A stretch of 64,000 bases of DNA, from positions 1,849,110 through 1,913,109 of the forward strand of contig NC_058503.1 of assembly GCF_020382885.2 (NCBI RefSeq), written 5' to 3'. The notes beneath the pieces were generated by a model. It did not search any database. It was not told the origin of the DNA and saw only the letters and a list, made by a program, of their open reading frames with translations. The stretch's first letter is position 1. The number at the start of each line of letters is the position of its first letter. This stretch comes from Scatophagus argus. Its lineage: Eukaryota; Chordata; Actinopteri; Scatophagidae. Positions 34,053 to 45,660 of the stretch are shown in pieces. Position numbers and translations under genes: made by a program.

Positions 34053-37000
34053 ATGGCCAGCAAAGGGATGAATCTGTGCAATGTATGCTGCCTTCTTCTG
34101 TGTGTTATTACGGCAGTGCTTGCGGGGTAAGTCGTCCGGGCTTAGAAAGAACGCGCACAGTCTTGAAACAGCATCGCCAGGTGGTACACATGTTTAACTG
34201 TGATTGGTCTAGACCTGCTCTACATGCGTGGAGTGTACTCACACACTGAGCTAACTTGCTAATACGTGTTTCGCTGCGTTTCGCTGCTATATAGGTAGCG
34301 TTGAGAGTTTACATACAGCAACCAAGGACTGTAACAGTCATTTCTGAATGAATAGTTAGCTAGCTTAGTTAGCTAGCTTATTTATCTAGGAACTAGCCTT
34401 CAAACCAGGAATACGAAACCGGCTTCCATCCCAGTGACTGCCGCTAGCTGGCTGTTTATCAACAATAATTCAGTATGTAAAAGCAACAGAGGTGTTATCT
34501 AAACACAGCTTTTCTTGTTTGGTACACGTGCTTCCTACTATGAGTTTCTTTGTCATCCTTAACCCTGTTACCTCCTTCTCTCCTCTAGGCGAGATTTCTA
34601 TAAAATCTTGGGAGTGAGCAAGAGTGCATCAATCAGGGACATCAAGAAGGCCTACAGAAAACTGGCTCTTCAGTTACACCCCGACAGAAACCCAGACGAC
34701 CCCAAAGCTCAAGACAAATTTGCAGACTTGGGGGCGGCTTATGAGGTGGGTTTATTGATATTGTGTATTTGATGCCAGAGATAGCTAAAAAGAAGGGCAG
34801 TAAACTTGGACTTAAAAGATGGTTGTACTTGTAAAACTGTCAAGAACCCATATAGTAGATTTTGTACGGAAATTGTGACTGTGTCCGGAAGTGCCGCAGG
34901 CACTGATAAAGTCCTCTGTACGCTAGCTATTTGGTTGTTGTTGGAAACGATACGTCACTGTGATTGGTCAGCTATACGGTGTGGCTGTATCTGATTGGCT
35001 GTTCCGCAGCACAACTGGCATTTAGAGTGGATTCAGATAAGTGCTGCAGGTGTTTCTGTGTCATGTTTTCATATTGCTTTTTTATGAGTTTGCAAATAAT
35101 TGCTTTCGTGAATATTCTAATAATCAAGTTCACTTAAGACAGTAAAAGAGGCGTTGATGGTGTGTGCTTTTATATTTTGTAATCTAGTTGTTTACACTAT
35201 ACATTGTATTGGAGTGCATTGTATTGAAAACGTATTTATGTTATTGGCTCCTCACCTGTGTAAGATGTGACTAAAAACACATTTTACACAGAATTTGGTG
35301 ATTTTGTGACTGACAGCTTGTTCATTTGTAGGTGCTCTCAGATGAGGAGAAAAGGAAACAGTATGATGCTTATGGGGAAGATGGACTTAAAGAGGGTCAC
35401 CACAGCTCGCACAATGATATCTTCTCAAGGTTGGTTTCATGAACTCATTTGCTTTTATGCAGGACAAATAAAGCAATGGAATAGTTTACTGTATGCAGCT
35501 GATGTAAACTAGTGTAAAGGTCAATAGTGACAGCTTAAAGAGCTGGTTCACCCAAAAGACAAAACAAAAAAAAGAAAACTAGCTATAACTGTCCAGCCAT
35601 GCAGATCATTTGGTCATATTTTCCTGCTTTTTGAAAGATCCATGTGCGACTCTTTTCTCCACCGCTCTACAGTCCAGGTGAATAGAAGCATTGAATGAAA
35701 ACATCATAGTGGGCCATTTGGATCATTCACAGATCTAATTGTGAACAGTATCTGCTGGAGCTAATTTATCAATCAATGAGAGAGTTCATACCATTGTTTT
35801 CAGTGGATCATCAAGAGTATCAGGTCACACCCTGAATGTGTGTCAGTGTGACAGTGATTCTGAGAAGAGATGTTGCTCTCAGTCTTTTTTTAAAAGACAT
35901 AATATGTAACATTTCTGCATTAAAATGTTTAAAAATGACTAGGATTTTCTTTATCTTTGTTCAATTCTGTAATTACATTATCCCAAATGTTTATAACAAT
36001 ATTGAAACCCAGAGAAATCTGGGAATTTTAAAACCAAAAACACCTACTAACCCTCCCTATTTCACTATATAATCAAACTCTGTATTTTGTTATTATTTGT
36101 TTTTGTTAGAGACGCCCCTAACAGCAGAAATTACAGACCGGGGTTCCTCTCACCTATGTTATATTGGCTTGATAGAGAAATCTTAAGCAATTTATCTCAA
36201 AACTTAGACAGATTAAATCAAATTAAAACAAATTAGATAGGGATAGAGCTAGATACCTGCAGTAATAACATAAGATTATTTTTTCCTTGTGGAGATTTTT
36301 ATAATTAGGCTGAATCTGCCCATCAGGGAAATTCATCTACAAGATTAAGATTGTTTTGGGGATATTTGCTACAAACTCAAAAAAAACATGGATATCATAG
36401 CCAAGTATTTTTTGGAAACAGAATGTTGCTAAATCAAATCACAGATTAAACTGAGTGTATATGTATGTATTTCTTAAACGTTCCCCTTATTCTGTCCTTT
36501 TTCTGTAGCTTCTTTGGTGACTTTGGGTTCATGTTTGGAGGCAACCGACAGCAACAGGACAGGAACATCCCCAGAGGAAATGACATCATATTAGACCTGG
36601 AGGTTACGCTGGAAGAGGTGTACTCTGGGAACTTTGTTGAGGTGAGGAGAACGCCCTGTTCTCTAACTGAGCGACCTGAACTCAATACCAATATTTGAAG
36701 TTTTGCACTTTCACTGAAGTTGTCTGTTTGCAGCTACAAAATGTCTTGATTCATCATCTGATTTACTCCCTCGCAATTAATTCATGTACTTTGTTTGAAT
36801 AATCTTTTCTTAAACTGTTTGTTTCACAGGTTGTGCGTAATAAGCCTATAGCCAAAGAAGCCCCTGGCAAAAGGAAGTGTAACTGCAGACAGGAAATGAG
36901 GACGACGCAGCTCGGACCTGGCCGCTTTCAGATGACTCAGGAGATGGTGTGCGATGAGTGTCCCAATGTAAAGTAAGTGGCCACTTGTCGTTGGCATCCT

Positions 37001-40000
37001 TAATAATGCAGGTAACGCACATCACAATTTAAAATTAGATTTCAACCCAGACTTAATTAAGGCAACTGATTTTACAGACTGTGAACAATTTACAGTACTT
37101 TTTTGGGGGCTCTATTCAATTCAGACTTCACAAACCACCTGGAAAACAAGGCACAGTAGATTATATATCTCATCAGACTGCATCCACTTGTTGTTAAAAG
37201 TCCTGATCAACAACACTCTGAATTAAACACATTGATTTTTTTCCCCACAGCTGATAGTGGAAGTAGCTAAAGAGTGAGCCATCATTTCCTTCCCATCTCT
37301 GTTGACTTCCAATATGCATCGGGTACTGACATAGAGGACAGTGACAATGTTACCATGGTTACCTCTTGGTATCTTTTACTTCAGTCTCTTTTTCTTCGAG
37401 CACTGCTTGAACAGAGTCAGATGGAGAAGTATTGCACCCCAGTGTCCTCAGCTTCAGCGGGCGTCATAGCCATGTGCTGAAGGAAAAAAAACATTAGCTT
37501 GTGCACCCAAGTGTTATGTTTCTATCACTTGGAACTAGAGCCGATTTAAAAACCTGTGACTACTGCAGCCATTTGACCCGGGAGTGAAAGCAGATTGTAT
37601 CCTTTCCCACTGAAGACAAAAATCAGATGTTAGTGGGGTTTTTTTGTCCAGTATGAAAGGAGCATTATATCCATCCTAAGTTGGCCTCTTAGGGTGTCCT
37701 TCTTCTGCTACAGATCTCAAATCTGTGTGTGTCTGTGTAACATGTCTAATGGTATAGTGTGCATCCATACTATATATATATATTATATATTGTGTATATA
37801 TTGCTTCTCTTTTCCACAACACCCTTGGTGGTACAAGGTGGTGCTGATAGTGTTTGTGTTCTGTTTGCCTTTGGGTTGAGTTTACAGAATAAGATCTCTT
37901 TCATAGAAAAATATAAACAGGTGTTGATTCAGCTTTATAATCTTGGACCATAAATGTGTTGCTGTTGAAGGAGGTGTTTCTGTTATTTTACCTACCCTCC
38001 TTTGAATAAACAGAATGGGCAAAATAATAGAAACATCTGTCAGTATAATGCAGTACAGGTCAACAACAGCACAAACTGCAGCTTTCCAAATGATCATACA
38101 GCTGACAACAAAAACTGAACCACATCACGAAGACTATTTCATGCTGTATTAGACTGCATTAGCTAACTGTATGTAATAATGTGGCAACTGATTGTATATT
38201 AGAGGTTTTAAAGCATTTAGGTAAGAAGTTGTCCAAGCGTAATATCACACATATTTTCTATCTATTCTTAACCACAGGCTGGTAAATGAAGAGAGGACGT
38301 TGGAGGTGGAAATTGAACAGGGAGTGAGAGATGAAATGGAGTACCCTTTCATTGGAGAAGGTAAATGTCCTTAAAACTTCATTGAAATCATTTTTTGTTT
38401 GTTTTTGTTTACAAATATTGTCGTTATCATATGTGACCACAGGGGAACCCCATATTGATGGTGAGCCTGGAGATCTACGTTTCCGCATCAAGGTGTTAAA
38501 GTAAGATTATGATTTTATTTACTGTGAAACTTTACTTGTGCGTCTGTGGTGAGCAACAAAATAGCTAACCCCAGTAGTAGATCAGTAACATAGTATGATG
38601 TGATATGGGGATGCTTTTCTTTTAGGCATCCTGTATTTGAACGCAGAGGAGATGACCTGTACACCAATGTCACCATCTCCCTGGTTGAGGCGCTGGTCGG
38701 CTTTGAGATGGACATTGTACATCTGGATGGACACAAGGTTCTGTACTTATTTTTTTTTTTTTTTTTTTTACAGAATGTCCTAAGATGGGCAGTTGTTATC
38801 TTCTGTGTATGTTTCAGATGATTAAAAGCTAGTTAAAGACTATTTAAAAGCTCATATTTAAAAAGAAAAAGAGGGCAGTGGCAGTGAACTGTTTTCGCAC
38901 AACAGGTCCATATAGTGAGAGATAAGATCACCAAGCCTGGTGCTCGAATGTGGAAGAAGGGAGAGGGCCTGCCAAACTTTGACAACATCAACATACGAGG
39001 TTCCCTCATCATCACCTTCGACGTGGAGTTCCCTCAGACACAGCTCGATGAGCAGCAGAAAGATGGTGAGAGTGTGGGAGGTGTTGAAGGTCTTGCTGAG
39101 ACATTTGTCCCGACACAATGAGCACTGGGAAAAATGACTTTAGTTCACAGCACAACTGAAAAGGACAAGTTACTCTCCTTCATTACTTACATTTAAAGGG
39201 AGCAGACATGGGTATTTATCATTTACTCAGTTATCATGTAACTAAGTGCATTTACTTAAGCAATTTTATTCCTGACTATACTTACATACATAATATTTTC
39301 ATTGCAGGGTTAGGGTTAATACCACAGTGTGATATTAATGCGTTTATTTAAGTAAATGACCTGAGTACTTCCTCGACCCCTGGTTGTACTGTAATTTTTA
39401 AAATGTAATTTCTAGTTAAAGTTGTCACAATACCAGAGTTGATACAATACCTGCTTTAAAACATAAAAAAAACATATAAACCCATACTTCTTTTAATACC
39501 ACAACAAAAAAAGTCGTAGGATCTTTTTTTGTTTTGTTTTTTTTTTTAATGAACAACCTGCGCACAGTGCTGCTACATAAAACACATTAAACACATACCA
39601 ACACATTTGTAATAATGTCTCATATGAAAACTTTATAATAATTTTTTGATGGCTTTGGTACTTTTGATGCCCTCAGATGTGGATGTTGTATGATTTCAAA
39701 CATGCAGTATTGTAATAATATTGAAGAAACAATACTTGTGACAACCTTATGCTAGATTTTGGAGCTTGACTCTCACTAAAACTGACTAAAAGTCACTTAC
39801 AAAATCTCTGGTGTACCACTAACAAACACTACTAGCAAATCTAGTCTAATTAATTTAATTAATTAGACTAGATATAATTAATTTATTTAGTCTTTTGGTT
39901 TTTTTTTTTAGTACATTTGGAGATTTTGTTATTCTTTTGCTAGGAAATATGTGCTGTCAGTGTTTAAATGGTTTTCACACTTACGACAGTAGCCAATAGA

Positions 40001-40169
40001 ATCATAGTACATTTTTGTACCATATCTGAGATTTGAAGATAATCTTTAATATAATATATAATATAATAATCTGTTTTTATATGTTGCTGTTGCTGTTCTT
40101 GCAGGTATTCGGAATCTTCTGAAGCAGGGCTCTGTACAGAAGATTTACAATGGACTACAAGGATACTAA
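34053..40169 (+). CDS. dnajb11: DnaJ homologue subfamily B member 11 (ERdj3)
   Basis: ERdj3 is a soluble ER-lumen co-chaperone that delivers unfolded clients to BiP. Ten exons: 34053-34126, 34589-34745, 35332-35429, 36509-36641, 36830-36972, 38278-38360, 38443-38500, 38626-38737, 38906-39065, 40105-40169. They give 360 residues (human 358) with phases closing. Residues 1-24 form a hydrophobic signal peptide ([12 protein letters not shown], cleavage likely before GRDFYKILG). The J domain holds HPD at 55-57 in [14 protein letters not shown] Gly/Phe region follows ([12 protein letters not shown]). The Cys-rich insert has CNC ([10 protein letters not shown]) and CDEC (MVCDECPNV), as in ERdj3. The substrate-binding C-terminal domains contain [15 protein letters not shown], with one N-glycosylation sequon, and the protein ends [10 protein letters not shown], as in human. 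It is in conserved linkage with tbccd1. Confidence 0.97.
35530..35880. other. Possible dispersed repeat in dnajb11 intron 3
   Basis: The stretch beginning AGCTGGTTCACCCAAAAGAC has the style of fish short dispersed elements but has no second copy I could identify in the window. The rest of intron 3 (to 36508) is AT-rich without recognised content. Confidence 0.25.
36973..38277 (+). other. dnajb11: dnajb11 intron 5
   Basis: A 1.3-kb intron, the longest in the gene. It contains a TATATATA-type tract at 37771-37800 and an acceptor-like CCCCACAG at 37244-37251 that leads at once to a stop in frame. No supported exon was seen. Confidence 0.55.
39190..39385. repeat. Degenerate copy of the AAGTATTC-type fish repeat
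   Basis: Motifs GCATTTACTTAAGCAATTTT and TTTAAGTAAATGACCTGAGT then ACTTCCTCGACC resemble the element at 14018 and 24836 in degraded form. It lies in dnajb11 intron 9. Confidence 0.4.
39419..39750. mobile_element. Miniature inverted-repeat DNA element (MITE-like)
   Basis: The left end reads AAGTTGTCACAATACC (39418-39433). The right end reads CAATACTTGTGACAACCTT (39730-39748), which is nearly its reverse complement (GTTGTCACAA shared). The 330-bp interior has no ORF. Terminal inverted repeats with no coding content fit a non-autonomous DNA transposon. It lies in dnajb11 intron 9. Confidence 0.6.
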
Positions 40170-41240
40170 CACACTAACAGATGCAGCCTGGACTGAGTTA
40201 TCTGACACAAACACACACATACATCTTCAGTCGTTCAGAGGAGGGTGCTCTGTAATTCTGGCCAGGGTGTATTTATTATTTTCAGATTGTTCTCAGGATG
40301 GCTTGAATTCAGTTTGTTTTTAATGTTCTACATTTTGACAGCAGTGGCACAGATGTTTTATTTGAAGTGTAGAAATGCAAAGAATGCCATATCTCTGTTG
40401 ATTGTTTTTTGTCCCCTCGTTCTATTAAAATAAGGCCTTTTTGTTTGCTTTTTAAAATCAAATTCACTTCTTTCTCTCTGACGATCAAACACTTGCTGAG
40501 ATACTGACAAACTGGACTTAAGAAAAACAAGAAAATTCCCCAAAACCCTTGAACAACTTTAAACCTGTGCAAGACCTGAAGATAATCTGCTGTTCTTATT
40601 TGTGTTCTGAATGTAACAGCTTCACCTGTTGAGTAAGGAACGTTTTTTGTTTTTTGTTTTTTTTTTTGTTCTGGTTCGATTCCTGTTCCCTAATTCTTTG
40701 TAAATGGGGAAGAACAAAGCTCATTTGTTGTGGTTTAGTTGTCCTAATTTCTGTTGCCTCTTGTCTCTTTGCATTTGACACATTGTGACAGGAAAACTGT
40801 CCACGTTGCACAGCCTACAGGTTCACTGCCGCAAGAGCTGACCTCTCAAACCGTGAACTTTTCTTCTTGTCTTTATTCATATGGGCAGTTTGCACATCCT
40901 CCAGCACCGCCGTAGAGAACTTTCATATCACACAACCTCGAACACGCTCCCTGTCTGGGTACTTCTTAATCAAAGGGACTTCAGGCCATGAAGTGTCAGA
41001 ATCTCTGTTGGGTATTGCTGCTCCTTACTGACTGCAGTTTAGTTTTCAAGTATTGACAGCTGGATTTCTGGTTCATTACGTGTTTGTAGGATTTCCCTTC
41101 TTGTGTTTTTACTATCAACTGCAATTCTGCCCTCAAATTGTCTTGGCCTTAAATGTGAATTATTTGGCCGTTTTTACTGAGTGTACTAGGGATAATGTAC
41201 TTTTAACTGACTATAAATAAAGATTTATACAAATTCTGGT
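40170..41240 (+). other. dnajb11: dnajb11 3' untranslated region
   Basis: About 1.05 kb from the stop to a clear AATAAA at 41218-41223 (within TATAAATAAAG). No coding content. Several T runs, including one at 40643-40668. Confidence 0.65.
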
Positions 41241-42940
41241 GAACTGTCATACCCCAAATTCACCAGCAGATGACATCAAAGTCTAGTTAATGGTAAGTGA
41301 AGGTGGTGTAGAAGGACTGGGAGAGATGCTGGAGGGTTTTGAGTAATGGTGGGAAACGTTTTGCCCTGAAACTGACCTGTCAGGTTGCACTAACTGTGGA
41401 TCCAGTTAGCCTTTGGACTAGCATTGTAGCCACGCAAAAAGAGTTTCCTGAGATGCTGAGCTTAAACTTGCGTCACGGTAAAGAGGGATTAGAGATTCCT
41501 TACAGAGAAACTTTGTCTTATTTTTATAGTCTGAAATGAGTGACCCCAAATTTGGGGGATTTTCTTTGATCCGTTTTGGGGAATAAGAACATCTTTAATC
41601 AAAACCTGATTGTATGTGTGTGAACTCTTGTACTTTCCTCTTTACTTCTCCTGAGGACCAATTTTATCTTTACAACTTGATGTGGAAAATTTTTGCATTT
41701 TGCATTTTATATATTTTTTTTTTAATTATTTTTGTTTCCATTTTCAGCCACTTGGGGCAGCACAGTATTGCTTTTTAAAAACTGTATCTCTGTCAAAAAA
41801 TTATGACCCAGTTACTCATACTTACTTCATGTTATTCAGGATATATACTGCCCTTGTGAGCAGTGTCATATAGGAAGTATAGGTGTGTGTGTGTGGTCCA
41901 TATGTTAGGAGGATGACCCCCTAACATGTCCTGACCCTGTGACCCCTTAGTGGCTTTACTCTTCTGTGTGTTTTACTGTAACAGCTGCCATCTGAACTCA
42001 AGTGGTTCAGTGTCATAGACATCAGGCACGCCACTCTATCCTTGGCCCTGACACACTCACCCTACACCTTGTGGGTGGAGAGTTGTCAGGGAGTCTGTGT
42101 GCATGGGTGGGGCAGAGGACATCCACAGAATCATATTCATAATGGTTAGTTTACGGTGTGGTGAATGGTGTGGGCCTTCACATCTTCCCACCAATGTTCA
42201 TGTCACAGACTTTGTGATGTTGTAGATATTGCATGTGTGCATATTACACGTACAATATGTGCTTATGAATGAGTATGTGTGTGTATGCGTTTGCATTCGT
42301 GTGTGGCCAGTCTGTGTGTATAATGAACTCCCACAGAGATAGCAGAGCTGTGGTAAAGGGAGTTTCCTCCCTGTCCCACCGCACATCCCATAGTCATTTT
42401 CAAACTGAAGCAGCTCCAGAGAGGACAAGAGACACTTTGTGATCCAGCTTTGTGATACATCTCTGTTTCACCTCCAGCTATTACATACCAATAGGACCAG
42501 TGAGACTTAGATCATTTAAGGCCACCATAGAGCTAAAGTATGTACATGATCTGGGAATATTTCTCAAAAGACCCATTCTTGGCTCCAAGATTCCAATTGT
42601 GGGATCAGTACCTGAACAAAACACATGTCCATGTGTCTACTCATGGATTTGCAGGACTGATCAGGGTGTACACTGTAAACAGTATCTGAGGTGACTGTTT
42701 GTGACCCCCTCTGAGATTTGATTCAAAGAAGAGAGGGCAGGGTGAGTTATGTTGGGGATTTACCAATTATCCACAAATAATACCTTGTAACCGCTTGTGT
42801 TTACAAATTATAGTGCACACGAGGGCAGCATTGCCTCTTCAGTCACATCCCTCCCTAAATCACTTTTTATTGCTCAAGTCTGTGTAGTTTGAATCTATGT
42901 GTGCAGTGAACGCCTGTGTGTATGTGCGCGCACGTTTATT
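41241..42940. other. Intergenic sequence after dnajb11
   Basis: Nothing with a credible coding frame was seen on either strand. The segment holds only short TG-rich patches (near 41884 and 42268) and unremarkable unique-looking sequence. Confidence 0.6.
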
Positions 42941-42944
42941 CCAG

Positions 42945-43225
42945 TAGTTGTGGGGACAAAAGTATGTTTACACAGTCACATTATGAGGACCCGCCTTACT
43001 TATGGGGACCAAATGCAAATTCTCACAATGTAAATCATCACTCTAAATCAAAATATTAGAGTGAAAACTTGCTTTAAGGTTAGGCTGAGGTTAGAGTTAG
43101 GTTAAGGTAAGGGTTAGGATTAGACAAGTCATGTTTATTGTTATGGTTAGGTGGTGGTTAAGCCTCCAGGAAATGAATGTAAGTCTATGTAATGTCCCCA
43201 GAAGTGATGGAAACACGACTGTGTT
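42945..43225. repeat. Fish dispersed repeat with TGGGGAC termini and GGTTAGG-rich centre
   Basis: The left end TGTGGGGACAAAAG (42949-42962) and right end TGTCCCCAGAAG (43192-43203) are roughly inverted. Between them GTTAGG/GTAAGG-like hexamers recur (43078-43155). This layout is familiar from many fish genomes as a short interspersed element that often sits next to TG microsatellites, as here. It is not a telomere. Confidence 0.6.
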
Positions 43226-43394
43226 TGCGTGTGTGTGTGCATGCGCGCATGTGCACAAGAGAGCGCCTGCACTTGCCAGTTGTTGATCCAGATAAGCACA
43301 GGGATCACACTTGACCCTGAGTGTAATGACTTATAAGCATGGCTGCAGGGTTAAGAGAGGCACAGGCTAAAGGAGGGCTAATTGAGCAATCTGG

Positions 43395-43397
<3 letters not shown>

Positions 43398-43456
<59 letters not shown>
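43398..43456 (+). repeat. (TG)n microsatellite
   Basis: An almost uninterrupted TG array of about 29 units. Its complement reads as a His/Thr repeat in one minus-strand frame, which is not a gene. Confidence 0.97.
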
Positions 43457-43457
<1 letters not shown>

Positions 43458-44029
43458 CGGCGCCAATGGATGTTTTGACCTGCTCTGACTTGGCAGTGTG
43501 CTTAGTTAATGGTGCCTGACCTGTCAAATGCAGAATTTGTAAAGAGTACAGCCCCCAAAACGACACTGAAGCATTACTCAATGCAGAATATAGAAGTGTT
43601 ACCAGTCCTTCCCTAAAATGACTCAAGCACTGACATCATTTTGCTGTTTTATTATAATATTCTAAACACAGAATAAAATTGCTTGAAATCCAAGGAAAAG
43701 GAGATGTAAAAGCATACTTAAGCATTAATATCTTTGTTATTTGAGGCTGTAGGTTTTCATAATGAAAATGGACATTAAAATAATCCACTGAAACTGGGTT
43801 AATAGGTTCATATATTGATGAGGAGGTATTTTCTTTAGACCTTAAGGGTTGAATCCCAAATGAAATTCAAGTGAATTATATCTCCCAAATTGTACTGCCA
43901 AAACAAATTCTGATGACAGTCTTGGCACTGCATTTCGCACAGGTAAGCTAATTCCCTAATTCTTAGCACCTTATTAGCTCCAGGCTACGAAAGCTCTTGA
44001 AAAATCATGGCCCATTCCAAAGCAGACTA

Positions 44030-44275
44030 ACTCTAACACCAACTTTAGCCTAGGATTGCTGACCCTCTTTTGGAGCAGGGTTAGCCTTGGGTTGTGGGGT
44101 GGGGTGGGGGGGGGGGGGTTCCCTTGGGAATCCACTAAACACAAGATCATAATGTGCCAGTGTGAAACTGAGCTAAAGTAAACAACAGTAGTCTAGCAAC
44201 ATTCCACAGTGTAAAGGATAACCCTGGGCTAAGAGCTGACCCTGGGCTGTCCTTAGTCCTGGGATAAGTGCAAAC
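44030..44275. repeat. Short inverted-repeat element with poly(G) insert
   Basis: TTTAGCCTAGGATTGCTGAC (44045-44064) is approximately repeated in inverted form by AACCCTGGGCTAAGAGC (44220-44236), with a further ACCCTGGGCT copy downstream. A G-rich run (44096-44119) lies between. It looks like a non-autonomous DNA element; the class is unknown. Confidence 0.35.
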
Positions 44276-44384
44276 TCCTCATGTCATGTAGCGTTATTGT
44301 GTAGAAGTTATGTATTAATGCATTTTGTATTATGTATAAATAAGTTTTTCTATTTTTATAAAGACAGGCTGTTCTTCAAAAGCA

Positions 44385-44690
44385 GGGCTGGGTAATAAAA
44401 TACCAGTACCATTCAAGTGATACTAATACACAGAAAGTACTTTATTTGAAGTACATTGAACTCCCAAATCTGTCAAATACATCATGCTAGCCTTCACCAT
44501 GACACAAACTATATGGGTTGTCTCTGTTGTAGTAAACCACACCAATAGGCATTTTTGTTCTAGATCTGGGTCCAAAAAAGATTCAATGCAGGCATTGTTT
44601 GACTGGCAAAATATCAAAACTACTTGGCACTGGGTTATTTCATTTGATATCTTAGGTATCGGGTATCGATACCTAGTCCTGTTCAAAGGG
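44385..44690. repeat. Degenerate repeat with GGTATCG termini
   Basis: The right side reads TAGGTATCGGGTATCGATAC then CTAGTCC (44653-44679). The left side reads GCAGGGCTGGGTAATAAAAT then ACCAGTACC (44383-44411). These are the characteristic ends of a fish repeat whose consensus contains GGGCTGGGTATCGATACC. No ORF. Confidence 0.5.
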
Positions 44691-44819
44691 AAGAATTTAT
44701 CAATGACTTATTGTCAATGTATATATTCCATGATTGTCTTTTGGCTATTTCTTTGTTTCTCCGAGGAAACAAAAACAATAATTTTTTCTTTCCTTAAAGG
44801 CATTTCAGATTAGATTTAT

Positions 44820-45622
44820 TGAGTAACAATATAATTCTGAAAATTCTATCACGTTTACATTGCTAATAAGCTTCTAAAATAAAACAGAGATCTTTTACAA
44901 GGAGGCAGGAAAGTGGAAATGACACCTTCATGAAGGTTCTTAAAAATGTGGAGAATCTTGAATCTCTGAGCTGAGCAGCGTACAGATTGACAGGTTACCT
45001 CCTGCCCTTAAAGCCCTCATAAGGCTGCAGGAAGGATAAATGAGAGAAAACAAGAAAACAATAAGAGAAAACAAAAATGTAATCTGATTGTTTTCAATGT
45101 GCGTATGGAGTTATTGGTGGTGTGAAGATTCAACACATGCCAAGGCTAGGGAGGACAGCGGGGTGGGGAGTGGGGTGGGGGGGTTGGGGGGGGCTCTGCC
45201 CGAAATAAGACACGTTGACGGACAAAGCCTACAATTTGTGGGATTTGAGCATAAAGCAAACAAAGGGCAGCTTTTGTAAGGAATAATGCATGTCAGCCGT
45301 GTCCTTATCCCGCCACAGCTTTGAACACTGTTGGGGACGTCCATTGCTTCACTGTGTATGTCGTGTTGCTATATTAAAGCCAGTCACCTCAAAAGGAAAA
45401 GCCTCAACTATTCAACAATTGAATGGTGGAGCTCTCATTATGGCCAATGTGGGCAGGAAAAAGTGGCTTTGGGGGTTTTCAGTTCAGCGACTTAAAGCCC
45501 TCCTGTTAGCTAGGACGAGCTGCTGTTTATCCCAATGTCTTTCTGGGGGCTAAACATAGTCAACTGTCATTATGGATCTCACTCTCTCTCTTTCCCTCTC
45601 TCTCTCTGTCTCTCCTTTCCTC

Positions 45623-45660
<38 letters not shown>

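Noticed and set aside
34188-34206. Possible remnant of the 47930/51046 repeat (GGTCTAGACCTGCTCT)
   Set aside because: Only about 16 bases are shared, and they are partly palindromic; too short to claim.
37244-37290. Acceptor-like CCCCACAG followed by a short frame (LIVEVAKE) as an extra dnajb11 exon
   Set aside because: It reaches a stop at once in the phase set by exon 5, and the real exon 6 at 38278 matches human ERdj3 without a gap.
43078-43155. Interstitial telomere repeat
   Set aside because: The hexamers are degenerate and sit inside a dispersed repeat with defined ends.
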